Source: Chloropicon primus (lineage: Eukaryota > Chlorophyta > Chloropicophyceae > Chloropicales > Chloropicaceae). From it: a DNA stretch of 64,000 nucleotides. The translations under genes were made by a program, and so were the position numbers. The stretch spans positions 434,001 through 498,000 of the forward strand of contig CP060768.1 of assembly GCA_023205875.1 (NCBI GenBank). Direction: 5' to 3'. The notes beneath the pieces were generated by a model that made no database searches, was not told the origin of the DNA, and was given only the letters and a program-made list of their open reading frames with translations. Shown piece by piece: positions 38,586 through 49,386 of this stretch (its first letter is position 1; each line of letters opens with the position of its first letter).

Positions 38586-40689
38586 GGAAGCTCAAACCGC
38601 CCAAGCCCTTGCTCATGCCAGAGTCTCACCTCGGCACGACGATGTACTCGGAGCACCACGTCATCGTGACGATGTACTCGGCGAGGAAGGACATCCTTTA
38701 CGAGGTGGACGGGAGCGGAACCTGGACCAAGTACACGGAAGAGGTCGTGATATCCGAGCCTGGGGTGCACACCGTGATTGCCGTGTCTGTGGACGGTGGG
38801 ATCCACTCGGAGAACTCCACGGCAGTGTACAAGGTCGCTGCCGTGGCCAAGGTCAGTGCACATTCCACCCTTTCCACCCATCAAGCAAGCAATCAAGCCT
38901 CTGTGGTACTGACACTCCTCCTCCTCCTCACAAGGGCGCGGCTTACGACGGCTACCTGGACCACTGCACGGTCGGCCTCGACCTGGACGCCGACCTGGAA
39001 ATCGACTCCACAACCACCTCCTCCTCGACATCATTGGATTCCTTTGGCAGGGCCTACTACAAACTCACCTCTCTCTCCCCCCTCGTTCGGGGGTTCGTGA
39101 TGCTCCTGCCGGACCACCCAAAGGACTGCGTCTGCGGCGTCCCAAAGCCGACTTGCTGCTGCGATAAGTCCGTTGGAATCCCCCAGATGCTCTACCTGAG
39201 GACGCCGTCCAACGCCACCCAGCTCAACCCTGCGACGACGATCCTTTCGCAGATGCTGGTCTTGAGGCCCGAGCTGTCCCTCGGCGAGGCCCAGGACGCT
39301 CTGAAGGCGGCCTGGGACATGCCCCGGGCTTACGACGTGGTGGGGGACGACATCTTGTGGCTTTCCCTGAACAGCTACTTGGACGTCCAAGGAAAGGGGC
39401 CACGGTCGTTCGTCAGGATGGCCCAGATCGAGGTGCTGGCGTGCTGCGTCGCGATGACGCTGGCCGGCTCCCTCGGCGTGGATTGGCCCGACTCCGCCAC
39501 GGCCACTTCCGTGTATTCCGCCATCGCGCAAGCCACCTTGGAGGCCTCAGCGCCTCTGGACTTGGCGTCGAAGGGGACCACGGAGAAGGTGGTTCGCTTG
39601 AGTTCGCAAAACTTGGCAAAACTACCTGCGGCTGCCCTGAATGCCACGTCAGAGATCGTCTCGAGGCTCTCCTCGGACCTCGTTCGCCTGCTCCACCGCT
39701 ACGAGGACGAGGGGGAGGCTTCTGCTTCTGACTTTTCCCTCCCCGTGGAGATCGCGGCGGTCAGCAGGGAGGCCAACACCGAGATCGGCAGAGATTTGAA
39801 CTTGGTCGCGGCGACCAAGCTTCCCGCGGAAGACTTTGAGAGGAAGCACCTCGTGGATCCTGAGCACCGCGGGGGTCCGCAGCCGCCAAAAAAAGTTGTA
39901 ACGCTCGAGGGGCAGCCGCCGAGCGAGCTGGAAGCACCGACGCCCATCGTGATGCCGAGCAAGCCGGCAAACCAGTCCATGGTGGAGACCTGGCAGTTCG
40001 TCCTGATCGGCGGGATCGGGGCCCCGATCCTTTTCCTGCTGGCGTTGTACGTCGCGAGGAGAAAGCGCAAGGGGGAGAAAGATCAGCTCTTGAACTTGGT
40101 GGAGAGGCACAACCTCCTGGGCGGGCCGGACGAGGAAGAAGGCCGCGTCCACTCGAGCAGCCACCACGACGAGGCCCATCACCGGTCGAAATCAACGACC
40201 TCCTCCTCCTCGTCCTCGTCGTCGTCGACATCGACTGGCAAGGCCAAGGCCAAGGCCAAGACGAAGCCTGCTCCTCTCAGCCAGAATGACGCCTTTGGGA
40301 GCCCCCAGAGGATCAGGCACAGGCCACCAAAGTCGGCCTCCGCGAAGCAGGAGCGTCAGACCCTGCTGTACGACCACCAGAGGCAGACGTGGCACATGCC
40401 GATCGAGGTCCCAGCCCCGCCCTCGAACTTGTCGACGCCCGAGGAGTCTCCTCGGTCGCCCTCGGGGGGCCAAATTCTGCACGCGATCGAAGAGCAGCAC
40501 GATGATGGCGATGAGGATGGGGATGGAGCCGGCGATGAGAGGCCAACGGTCGTCGTCGCCGTCGAGAGCAGAAATAGGAATCCTCTGCACAAGAATTCGA
40601 GATCGAAGCCGCCAAGGCCGCCTCCTCCTGCGAACGCGAACGTGTTCATCAGGAAACAAAGGCTGAAACTGTACAAGCCAAAGCAGTAG
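38429..40689 (+). CDS. Type I membrane protein with chitobiase-C-like domain
   Basis: Exons 38429-38851 and 38935-40689, phase-0 intron of 83 bp, 725 residues. Signal peptide SLLVLAGVVALAVVALA, then poly-Thr/poly-Ser encoded by trinucleotide repeats. Residues about 70-135 (VIVTMYSARKDILYEVDGSG, VHTVIAVSVDGGIHSEN) resemble a chitobiase/hexosaminidase C-terminal (CHB_HEX_C) beta-sandwich. A Cys-rich spot (DCVCGVPKPTCCCD) follows. One transmembrane helix (FVLIGGIGAPILFLLALYVA) precedes a basic stop-transfer RRKRK and a cytosolic tail of about 200 residues rich in Ser, Lys and Pro. It may be a surface receptor or adhesion protein. The role is unknown. A TGTAA lies at 40716. Confidence 0.75.
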
Positions 40690-40878
40690 CACCACTACCA
40701 CCACCCACCCACCAGTGTAAAAACAAAACAAAGCAAAACAAAACTACTAGTAATATAACTTGTTTCAATGAGTATTTATATTGTTGTAAATTACAATCTG
40801 CTGCTGCCCACCACTTTCGTCCAACACCAAACTCCCAAACTCCCCCCAAACAAACTCCCCCCATCATCAATCAATCAA
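40690..40878. terminator. Shared 3' region with palindromic poly(A) signals
   Basis: Between two convergent genes. TGTAA at 40716-40720 and 40785-40789 (plus strand) and its complement at 40791-40795 (minus strand) form TTGTAAATTACAA. TGTAA is the usual green-algal poly(A) signal. Confidence 0.5.
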
Positions 40879-43435
40879 TCAATCGACGTAAGCTGTCAGG
40901 CTGCTCTGGAAGAACGAGGCAAAGGACTTGAGACAACTCTGGTGCTGCGCGTCGGATTTGCAAGTCACGGAAAGCATCCCTCCTCCTTGCGTCGTGTTCG
41001 CGATCAGCTCGACCAAGAACACGGCAGAGTTGTCCTCGAGCTGGGCATACTGGTAAAATTTGTACATGGGCTCCTGGCCCCCCGAGGCCATGGTGAGAAT
41101 GCCAACCGCTTTCATCTGATTGCTGAGCTCGGGCATCTTTGCCCTGACGTTTGGCGAGGAAACCGCAAAGGTCTCTTGCGCGCCAAGGGAGCCCCAAAGC
41201 TGCTGGAACTTTCCGGCATCCATGAAGGGCGAGGGGTTCAGCCTGATGCCCTGCTCCACTCCAGCTCCAGCTCCACTCGCCGGCTCCTCCACGTCCAGCA
41301 TGTCCAGCAGCGCCATGGGGTCCGCCTCAAGTCGAGTCGCCTCGGGCGTTGGGGCACCGTTCGAAGCAGCAGTCGTCGTTGTCGTCGTTGTCGCTATTGT
41401 TGCGTCGGACAGGTCATCCGACAGGTCGAGCAGGTTCGTGTCGGCGTACGCCGCCCCGCCCTTGTTCTCCCCGCCAGAGGCGTTGCCCTCCACCGCCTCG
41501 AGGTCGTAGAGGTCGTGCTCGTACTCGATCTCATTGTCGTCCGCGATAAAGTTCGTCGCCGGCTCGCTGTAAAGCGGCGACAGGCTGTTGAATTCCTTGA
41601 AGAGCGTCTCCTTGAGCTCGGAGCCAAGCTCCTCCGCAAAGGTCGCCGTCGTCGGCGGGTTGGAGCCCAGCACCTGAGCCGCGACCTGGATGTCCTTCTT
41701 GAGCAGCCTGAAGTAGAACAAGGACCTGTCGTGCACGTCCTGGTTGGCGCTCTCCGAGCCCTTCTCGAGCACGTCCGTTAGCAGCCTGTGGCACTCTGGC
41801 GGCCTCTTGAAGAAGAGCTTGGCCGCGGCCGTCAGCATCGCGAGCTGCACCCTCACCTCCTCCTCGTCAAAGGCCATCGCCATGTTCTCCAAGATGTACG
41901 GAGCCTCCTGGAGCTTGTCCCCGTGGGCCCCAAGGATCCACACGATCGCCTCCCTCGCCTCCGGGTTGACAACCTCCACAGTCCTCATCGACGCGAGGGC
42001 GTCCACGCACTTCTCTACCTGGTCGGGGAGGCACCTCATCATGTCCGCCATGACGATGTAAGTCTCCGCCGTCACGTGGTCCATCTGCATGTCCAGGAAG
42101 CTCAAGAGCCTCTCCACCAGCCCGTCTGCCGTCTGCCCGAGGTTCATGGCGATGGTTCCCACGGCCTTGATGGACTCCCTCGAGATGGTCTCGCTGGGGT
42201 CCGTGGCATACTCGCAGAGCTCGTTCACGATGTCGTACGCGTTGCTCTCGTCCGCCACGCTCGTCAGCATCCCCAGCTTCACCTTCTTCACGTGGAGAGA
42301 GTCGTTGTACCTGCAGTAGAACTGCTTGTAGTCCTGGGAGAAGAGCATGGGAGCCCTCTCCACCAGGAGCCGAAGGTGAGAGGCTACCGTGTACGAGATC
42401 TCAGGCCCCTTGTTATGCATCATGGTGAACAAGGGCCCCCTGATCCTCTCCAGCACCTGCTGGTGGATGTCAGGAATCGCGATCGTGAGATGCAAGAAGA
42501 CCTTGATCGTGGCGAGGACCAGGGCGCTGTTCGAGTGCTGGAGCCTGTCCTCCAAGACGTTCATGATGTCAAAGGTCTCCTCCCCGTCCTCGGGCCTGTA
42601 GTTCGAAACAAACTCCAGGACGGCGCACTGAGACCACTCGCTGAACTCCTTCAGGCGATTCAAAAGGGAGTACACCACAGGCTTTGTGATCAGGTCTTGC
42701 GGGTTCTTCACGATCTGCTGCAGGACGGACAGGGAGTTGGCCACCACCTGCGAGTCGGAATCGTTCGCGAACATCTCCTTCAATTTTTGTTCCAGCTCCA
42801 GCTCCTCCACCACGTTGGCGTCCAACCGGAACACCTTGAGCACCCCAAGGACGGCGGTACGCCTCACGTAAGCATCCCTGTCCGCCAAAGCCGTCTTCAG
42901 CGGCGTCAGGAGGTACTCGATCAAGTTAGGAACTCTCAGGGAGCACAAACTCCTCAACGCCAGCCCCCTGACGGTCGGGTCGCTATCTCCGCAGTCCTTT
43001 GTCAGCGTGTTCACCGCCAAGAGCGTCAGGTCGGGCTTCTGCTGGGCGTACGTGCAAATGTACAGGTAGAGCATCTTCTTCAAAACGATGTCGTTCGTGG
43101 GCGTGCTCGCGATGATCATCTGTGTGAACAGGCCGGACATGTCCACGTTGATGGTCATGTAGTGGAGTATGCTCTTGAACAGGCCTCGCTTCACCTGCAG
43201 CGCGGGGAGAAGAAAGAAAGAAAAAGAGTCAGTCCCAGTCCTGGTCGATCCCCTCTCCACGTGCCTCCCCACTTACCGTCTGCGGGTCCTTCGGAACGGC
43301 GTGGCTCTGCCCCTTTCCCGTGCTCCCACCCTTGCCGTCCTTGGGCTGAGGCAGGGTCCCCGTCTTTATGACAGCGGCCAGCTTCGCCTTCAGGTCGCTG
43401 ACCTCGCCCTTCGTCTTCATCTTGTCCCTTGGCAT
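40879..43435 (-). CDS. AP4B1: AP-4 adaptor complex beta subunit
   Basis: Exons 43435-43277 (53 residues) and 43194-40879, phase-0 intron of 82 bp, 824 residues, close to plant beta-4 (about 840). The adaptin N-terminal HEAT domain is strongly conserved: KGEVSDLKAKL, NDIVLKKMLYLYICTYA, DPTVRGLALRSLCSLRVPNL, FDIMNVLEDRLQHSN, IHQQVLERI. The acidic hinge contains NLLDLSDDLSD and poly-Thr. The C-terminal appendage (FQQLWGSLGAQETF, ILTMASGGQEPMYKFY) matches plant AP-4 beta rather than AP-1/2 beta. It forms the AP-4 coat at the TGN with the sigma subunit also in this window. Antisense ORFs here are shadows. Confidence 0.93.
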
Positions 43436-44144
43436 CTCGTCCTTCCGTCGTCCACGTCGCCTCCTCCTCTCTCTTCCCTCCACAACAAAACAAAACAAAA
43501 CACACACAAAAAAAGCTTTTCAGTTCCTCATTCCTCAACCCCTTTGCCATTTCTTTCCACCAAGGAGTCGAACGAAAGCTCTAGAGGTAAATCTTTCGAT
43601 CCTCAACCTCCCTCCCTCCCCCACTCCCGCCCCGGACCCTCTGCGCCCATTGCTTCAACCACTTACCCTCTCAACCAACCGGCCTCCTCCGACAACCCTA
43701 ACTCCAAAGTGATCGATCGCCAGATCACAAAAAGTGTGTTTGGTTTGCGCGCGAGGGCGCACGAGGACGAGGGGCGGAGAGCAAGGTAACGCGCGCGAGA
43801 GCTAAAGCTCGTCTCTTCCTCTTGAGCCTCGGCACCCGCCTTGCTCGAGAAGGACAAGACGACGGTTCGAGACTCACACCAACACCAACACGATTTGATT
43901 CGATTTGTCTTCTTCCCACTTTCGACAGAGGAGGAGAGGGACTCCGGACAACGGGACGGATCGAAACCGACACCACCAGCACCAACACCCGATTGTCTTC
44001 CTCTTTCGATCGAGACCGGCCATGGTGGTGGCGGCGGTGGTGCTTGCGGCGTCTGTTGCTCGGAGTGAGTGAGGAGATTATTGTTTTGGTTTTTTTGCAG
44101 CGGGTTGGTCTGCTCTCTCCTCCTCTCCTCTTCTCTCGCGCCTC
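43436..44144. other. Divergent promoter region
   Basis: 709 bp between the AP-4 beta start and the next gene. No gene is seen; some CAAAACAAAA repeats (43490-43510) in the AP-4 beta leader. Confidence 0.5.
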
Positions 44145-46520
44145 ATGACTTTGAACGCCTCGATGGCCTCGGAGTCTGATGACGAGTTCTGGGCCAACGC
44201 CGGGGATTTCATCGACATGCTGGTCAAGGATCACACGGACGAGAGGCTGCGGCAGACGCAGACGCAGACGCAGGAGAGGCAGTCAGCCCCGGAGGAGAGG
44301 CGCCACCACCCCGTGGGGAGCAACCCCCTCGCTCCCTCGCTCCCCACCGCGAAGAATGGTGACTTGAGCAGCAGTCGGCCTCGGAGGCAGGGCCAGCTGC
44401 TGGCCCCGGTGACCAACCTGGTGCAGCAAAGCCAAGGCTCCCTGGACGTGCAGAGCCTGCTGGCGGAGAAGGACGGGACGATATCTCTCTTGAGGGACAA
44501 GCTCAGCAGGGCTGAGGTGGAGCTCTTGAAGGCCAACAGGAAGGTTCACGAGCAGAATGCCGCAGAGGTCGCTCGAAGCAGCCACGCCGCCGGCTCGGGC
44601 TTCTCCATGATGCAAAAGTCTCAGGCGTTTCACTTGGGGCAGCAAGTCCAGAAGCTCCAGCAGCAGCTGGCCTTCAAGGAGGAGGAGATCCAGGAAGCGA
44701 GGCGGCTTCGGATGCAGAGGGAGGACCGCCTGCAACAGAAGGAGGACGAGGTGATGAAGCTGGACCTTCGGCTGAAAGACCTGGAGGCCAGGAAAGCAAC
44801 CACAGAGGCGGAGTATCTCCTCAGGATGCAGCAGAGCGACATGGACGGCAGGTCGCCGAGAAAGGCTGCTGGCGGCGGCCAGGGAATCTCCAGCCCCCAG
44901 AAGAGTGCGATGAGCCCCGCCAGGATGATGGTGAGGCCCGCTCACTCGGGGCACCACGAGCAGGTCGCCTCCACGTCCGAGTCGGGCGCGTGGTTCGCGA
45001 TGCGCGAGAACCTCAAGGAGCGCGAGATGAGCGAGAGCAGAAACAGCCTCCTGTCCGAGGCGAGCGATCTCATCGCCTTCATCACGAGCCAGATGCACAG
45101 CAGGCAAGCGATGGAAGCCCAGGTGGCGCGGGACCTTTGCCTATCCATCTCCACGAATGGCAGCCTGAGGGAGATCACAAAAGTGCTCGCGAATTTTGTC
45201 CTCACGCACGCGAGCCAGTCGACGAGGAATCCGAGCGCTTACCACAAGGTGTACGCCCTCGGCAAGGGGAAGAGCTGCATGGACTCCGTCTTGCACCTGA
45301 TGCACAGGATCTTGTACATCGACCTTCCCAGCAGGAGGTACGCGGCGGACTGTGCCTCGGAGGAGAGGGTTGTCGCGATGATGGCCATCGAGAGCGGCGA
45401 CGCGAGCAATGGAGGCCCTGCTGAAGGGCAAGACCTCCTCAGGGCACTCGTGACTCTGGTGGACTGCTGCTCGGCGGCGATACTCGGAATGAGGGACTGC
45501 CGGCAGGACGCCCCGGTGGAAGTCCTGCGCAAGCTCTTCGAGCTGATGACGATGGTCGTGACCTGCTTTGAGTGCGAGGACAGGGGCAAGTTCGGGTGGA
45601 TCGTCCAAAGGCTTCTCCTCACCGATAGCGAGCCCCTTCACTCCCTCTTGTTCTCCGACAACAAGAGGAGCGGCGCGAGGAGCGGCGTCGACCTTGACCC
45701 GAGCCTCCTTCCGGCGGTGGAGACGCTGGTGTACCACCTCTTGGAGTCTCAAGCAACGGTTGGGGGTCTCGTGAGGACAGAGTCCTTGCAAGCGGCCCTC
45801 TTCCGGTTTTTGGAAAAAGCGATGGAGTTTGGATTGGAGGGGGACCAGCACGGCCTCAGGGGGGGCGGTGCGACGGCGCAGAGGAAGACGAGCTCCGACA
45901 GTCGAAGGGATTTCGTTCCCAACCGCCAAGGTTTCAGCCTCTGTGCCCTGCTGTACAAGCAAGCCTTGTGCTGCCCGGGCCTGGAGAGCCCGGGGCAGAG
46001 CATCAGCAGCATCACCCAGTCCGACCAGGACGTGGTCCTTCCTCCCGCGTTCATCGCCAGGCTCGGCAAAGCCATCGCGGGAGTGCTCAAGTTCCTTGAA
46101 GTGGTCCTGGACACCTTGAACTCGTTCAAGGAGAGGAGCCGGGGGGAGGACGTTACTCCCATCCTGTTCTCCTGCGACGAGGCTCTCGTGGCAATTCTAG
46201 AAGGCCTCGCGCTCTTGCAGCTGCTGCTGTGCGATGCTCACAACAGCGTCCTGATGTGGAACGTGACCTTCAGGCAGCCTTCCTTGGTGCGCCGGTTTTA
46301 CAACACCATGGGCCTGCTCTCTCAAGGGAACTTGCAGGCAGGCCTGTTGGACTCGAGAACGTGGGAACGCATGATATTCCCATACTTGAGTATTCCCAGC
46401 CTATTCTCGGTTCATGCCAGGGAAGCGGGCCAGGGCGGGATCCAGTCCACCGGTCCAACCGCGATGATCTCCGAGCTCGCGTCCTGGATCTACCACCAAG
46501 TCACTTCCATCCAAGACTAA
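44145..46520 (+). CDS. Coiled-coil protein, possible ATRIP (ATR-interacting) homologue
   Basis: 791 residues, single exon; ATG at 44145 or 44163. The N-terminus is short and acidic (ESDDEFWANAGDFIDMLV), like the RPA-binding acidic element of ATRIP. A disordered stretch with QTQTQTQE follows, then a coiled coil at about 100-225 (LLAEKDGTISLLRDKLSRAE, QQVQKLQQQLAFKEEEIQEA), Ser/Pro-rich SP motifs (SPRK, SPQK, SPAR; possible CDK sites), and a long helical C-terminal half. Acidic motif plus early coiled coil plus helical repeat is the ATRIP/HUS2 layout, and the size fits. Sequence identity cannot be judged by eye, so the call is tentative; a generic armadillo-like protein is the alternative. Confidence 0.4.
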   Translation: MTLNASMASESDDEFWANAGDFIDMLVKDHTDERLRQTQTQTQERQSAPEERRHHPVGSNPLAPSLPTAKNGDLSSSRPRRQGQLLAPVTNLVQQSQGSLDVQSLLAEKDGTISLLRDKLSRAEVELLKANRKVHEQNAAEVARSSHAAGSGFSMMQKSQAFHLGQQVQKLQQQLAFKEEEIQEARRLRMQREDRLQQKEDEVMKLDLRLKDLEARKATTEAEYLLRMQQSDMDGRSPRKAAGGGQGISSPQKSAMSPARMMVRPAHSGHHEQVASTSESGAWFAMRENLKEREMSESRNSLLSEASDLIAFITSQMHSRQAMEAQVARDLCLSISTNGSLREITKVLANFVLTHASQSTRNPSAYHKVYALGKGKSCMDSVLHLMHRILYIDLPSRRYAADCASEERVVAMMAIESGDASNGGPAEGQDLLRALVTLVDCCSAAILGMRDCRQDAPVEVLRKLFELMTMVVTCFECEDRGKFGWIVQRLLLTDSEPLHSLLFSDNKRSGARSGVDLDPSLLPAVETLVYHLLESQATVGGLVRTESLQAALFRFLEKAMEFGLEGDQHGLRGGGATAQRKTSSDSRRDFVPNRQGFSLCALLYKQALCCPGLESPGQSISSITQSDQDVVLPPAFIARLGKAIAGVLKFLEVVLDTLNSFKERSRGEDVTPILFSCDEALVAILEGLALLQLLLCDAHNSVLMWNVTFRQPSLVRRFYNTMGLLSQGNLQAGLLDSRTWERMIFPYLSIPSLFSVHAREAGQGGIQSTGPTAMISELASWIYHQVTSIQD

Positions 46521-46823
46521 TAAGTATATCAAAAGTGTATAATCAAAGTTGCCTTTTTTTGTCGAACAAGGCCAAAAACTTGTAGCAGCAGGTCCTGATC
46601 CACACTCCATCGAAAGAGGAGGAAGGAGACAACAAACCACAATAGTACAATGGGCTCCATCCATCCATCCGTGGCGCTGCTGCCCCCTTCCTCCGCGCAT
46701 CAATCACAATCTCATCCTCCGGCAGGGGGCGGCTCGTTCCCTCAAAGCTTTCGAGAGATCCAATCCAACAACGGCCCAGGCGGACGGGCAGAGAGAGAGG
46801 AGAGAGAGAGGGCGTTGCGTGCC
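46521..46823. other. Intergenic, HisHF leader
   Basis: 3' UTR of the coiled-coil gene and 5' leader of the histidine gene. The HisHF frame is open from 46650. Confidence 0.5.
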
Positions 46824-47203
46824 ATGCGCGGGAAGGGTTGTTGCGGAGCGAGGGGGAGGACGGAAGGGCGGACCTTCCCCTCGAGAGCCACGGCTCGGAA
46901 AGAGCACCAAGGCACGAGGCGTGCGAGGTGCAGAGCCTCGAAGGGGGACAAGGGCGAGGTCTGGCTGCTGGACTACGGCGCTGGCAATGTGCGAAGCATC
47001 CGTAACGCGATCAAGTACCTCGGTTACACGATCAGGGACGTGGAGTCTCCCAAGGACTTGGGCCGTGCCGAGGTGGAGAAGCTCGTGTTCCCCGGCGTGG
47101 GTGCCTTCGGGAGCGCCATGGGAGAGCTCAACAGGAGGGGATACGTGGAGGCACTGCGCGAATACATCAAGGTAAGTCCCACAGCAGCAACCGACTGTTG
47201 ATG

Positions 47204-47243
<40 letters not shown>

Positions 47244-48860
47244 CGGAGACAGACAGAGACAGAGAGAGCGTTTTCTTTTCTCCTGGCTTTGTCATTCCTG
47301 ACCTGACAAGCTTTGCTGCTTCTTTTGTGCCATCATCATCAACAACAACATCATCAACAACAACAACAACAGAGCGACCGGCCCTTCTTTGGCATCTGCA
47401 TTGGGATGCAAGTCCTGTACGAGGGGAGCGAGGAGAGCGATGGGGTGGAAGGTCTTGGAGTCCTCAAGGGCGTGGTGAAGAAGTTCGACTCCGCGCCAGG
47501 AAAGCCGGTGCCGCACATTGGTTGGAACACGATCACCGTCGAGAAGGAGAAGAGCTTGTTCATTCCAAAGGAAGACTACCAGGACGCGAGGCTCTACTTT
47601 GTGCACTCTTACCACGGGGTCGAGGCCCAACCCAATTTCGTCAACCCCACGGCGTCCTCCTCGAGCTGCGACGACCAGGACTGGCTCCTCGCCCAGGGAA
47701 AATACTACGATGATCGTTTCGTGGCCGCGGTGAGCAACGGTTCGAACGTTTTCGCGACGCAATTCCACCCGGAGAAGAGCGGCGCGGTCGGCCTGTCTCT
47801 GATGGACAACTTTTTGTCGGCGGGGGAGAGCCAGGCTGCGAGGGGGCAGAGCCTGGCCTCCGCGACGGGGGACGAGAGCGGGGACCTCAGCCTGGCCAAG
47901 CGCGTCATCGCCTGCCTGGACGTGAGAAGCAACGACAACGGTGATCTGGTGGTCACCAAAGGGGATCAGTACGACGTGAGGGAGGCAAAGGGGGAGGGCG
48001 GGGAGGGGGACGGGGACGTGAGAAACTTGGGCAAGCCCGTGGAGCTTGCCACAAAGTACTTCACTTGGGGGGCCGACGAAGTGACCTTCTTGAACATCAC
48101 CGGGTTCCGGGACTTCCCTTTGGGCGACTTGCCGATGCTCGAGGTCCTCAAGCAAACGAGCGAGAAGGTCTTCGTGCCCCTCACCGTTGGGGGCGGGATC
48201 CGGGAGTTCACCGACTCCGAGGGCAAGTTTTACTCGAGCCTGGACGTGGCGAGCGAGTACTTTCAGTCCGGTGCCGACAAAATCTCCATCGGGAGCGAGG
48301 CCGTGCACGCTGCGGAGGATTACTTTGGGGGCGGGAAGCAGCTCAGCGGGTCCACGAGCATAGAGCAGATCTCCGAAAAGTACGGCAAGCAGGCCGTGGT
48401 CATCAGCATTGACCCGAGGAGGGTGTACGTGAAAGATCCGGCGGACTGCGCGCCCCTGAAGGCGGTGAAGACGGAAATTCTGGGCCCCGGGGGCGAGGAG
48501 TACTGCTGGTGGCAGTGCACGGTCAAGGGGGGGAGGGAGGGCAGGCAGATTGGCGCCTACGAGGTGGCCTTGGCGGTGGAGGCCCTAGGAGCGGGAGAAA
48601 TTCTGCTCAACTGCATCGACAGGGACGGGACGGGCGACGGCTTTGACCTCGAGCTCGTGGATCTCATCTCCTCGGCGGTGAACATCCCTGTGATCGCCTC
48701 CAGCGGCGCCGGATCCTCCCAGCACTTTATCGATGTCTTCCGAGCAACCAACGCTAGCGCGGCTCTGGCCGCCGGCATCTTTCACAGGGAGGAGGTTGAG
48801 ATACGGGAGATCAAGGCCCACATGGTTGAGTCGGGCATCCCCACTCGCTCCCAAGATTAA
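46824..48860 (+). CDS. HISN4: Imidazole glycerol phosphate synthase HisHF (bifunctional, plastid)
   Basis: Exons 46824-47171 and 47373-48860, phase-0 intron of 201 bp with a GT microsatellite, about 611 residues. The basic, Ser/Thr/Arg-rich first 40 residues look like a plastid transit peptide. The HisH glutaminase half shows LLDYGAGNVRSIRNAI, FPGVGAFGSAM, nucleophile Cys in FFGICIGMQ and the His/Glu pair QFHPEKSG. The HisF barrel half shows AKRVIACLDVR, DEVTFLNITGFRD, PLTVGGGI, GADKISIGSEA, VVISIDPRR, GAGEILLNCIDRDGTGDGFD and IASSGAGS. It converts PRFAR and glutamine into IGP and AICAR, step five of histidine synthesis. The H-F fusion is as in plants and yeast. TGTAA at 48955. Confidence 0.96.
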
Positions 48861-49386
48861 GAAGAAGATGATGATGAAGGAAATGATGAAGGAGACAGGC
48901 AGGCGGGCGGGTGGGCGGGCAGGCAGGCATTGTTGTTGTTGTTGTTGTTCCTATTGTAAAACAATCTTAGGCCTTTTCGAGAGAGCCAGTCTCTTTCTCC
49001 TCCGGGCTGTGAGCAAACCCATCGGAAATCAAGGTGCCTTCGAGAGAGCAACAAGAGAAGGAGATGGAGCGATCGAGATGGTGGCCGGACTGGGACCCAA
49101 TCTTGAGCATCTATGCCATCTTTGCCTTTACTCCTCATCAATATCGATCGATGCCGACACGAGACCGCCGCGTGCGTTACAAAGAAAGCAAGCGGCAGAT
49201 CCATTCATTTCTTGATGAATACGAAAGCAATGGAGAGAGTAATCAAGTCCTCCCCTTTCCTTTTATATGGCTCCCCCTTGCCCTCTTCCCCTTCTGCATC
49301 AGCATCATCACTCCATCCATCCATCCTCGTCGCAGCAGTTGGTTGCCTCTTTGTCGAGAGGCCCGCCATGAAAAAGAAAGGAAAGG
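48861..49386. other. Intergenic
   Basis: 3' UTR of HisHF (with GTT microsatellite 48929-48950) and the RRP45 leader. No gene is seen. Confidence 0.5.

Noticed and set aside
41788-43371. 527-codon ORF on the plus strand
   Set aside because: Antisense to AP-4 beta, whose protein is clearly conserved; His/Val/Arg-rich shadow.
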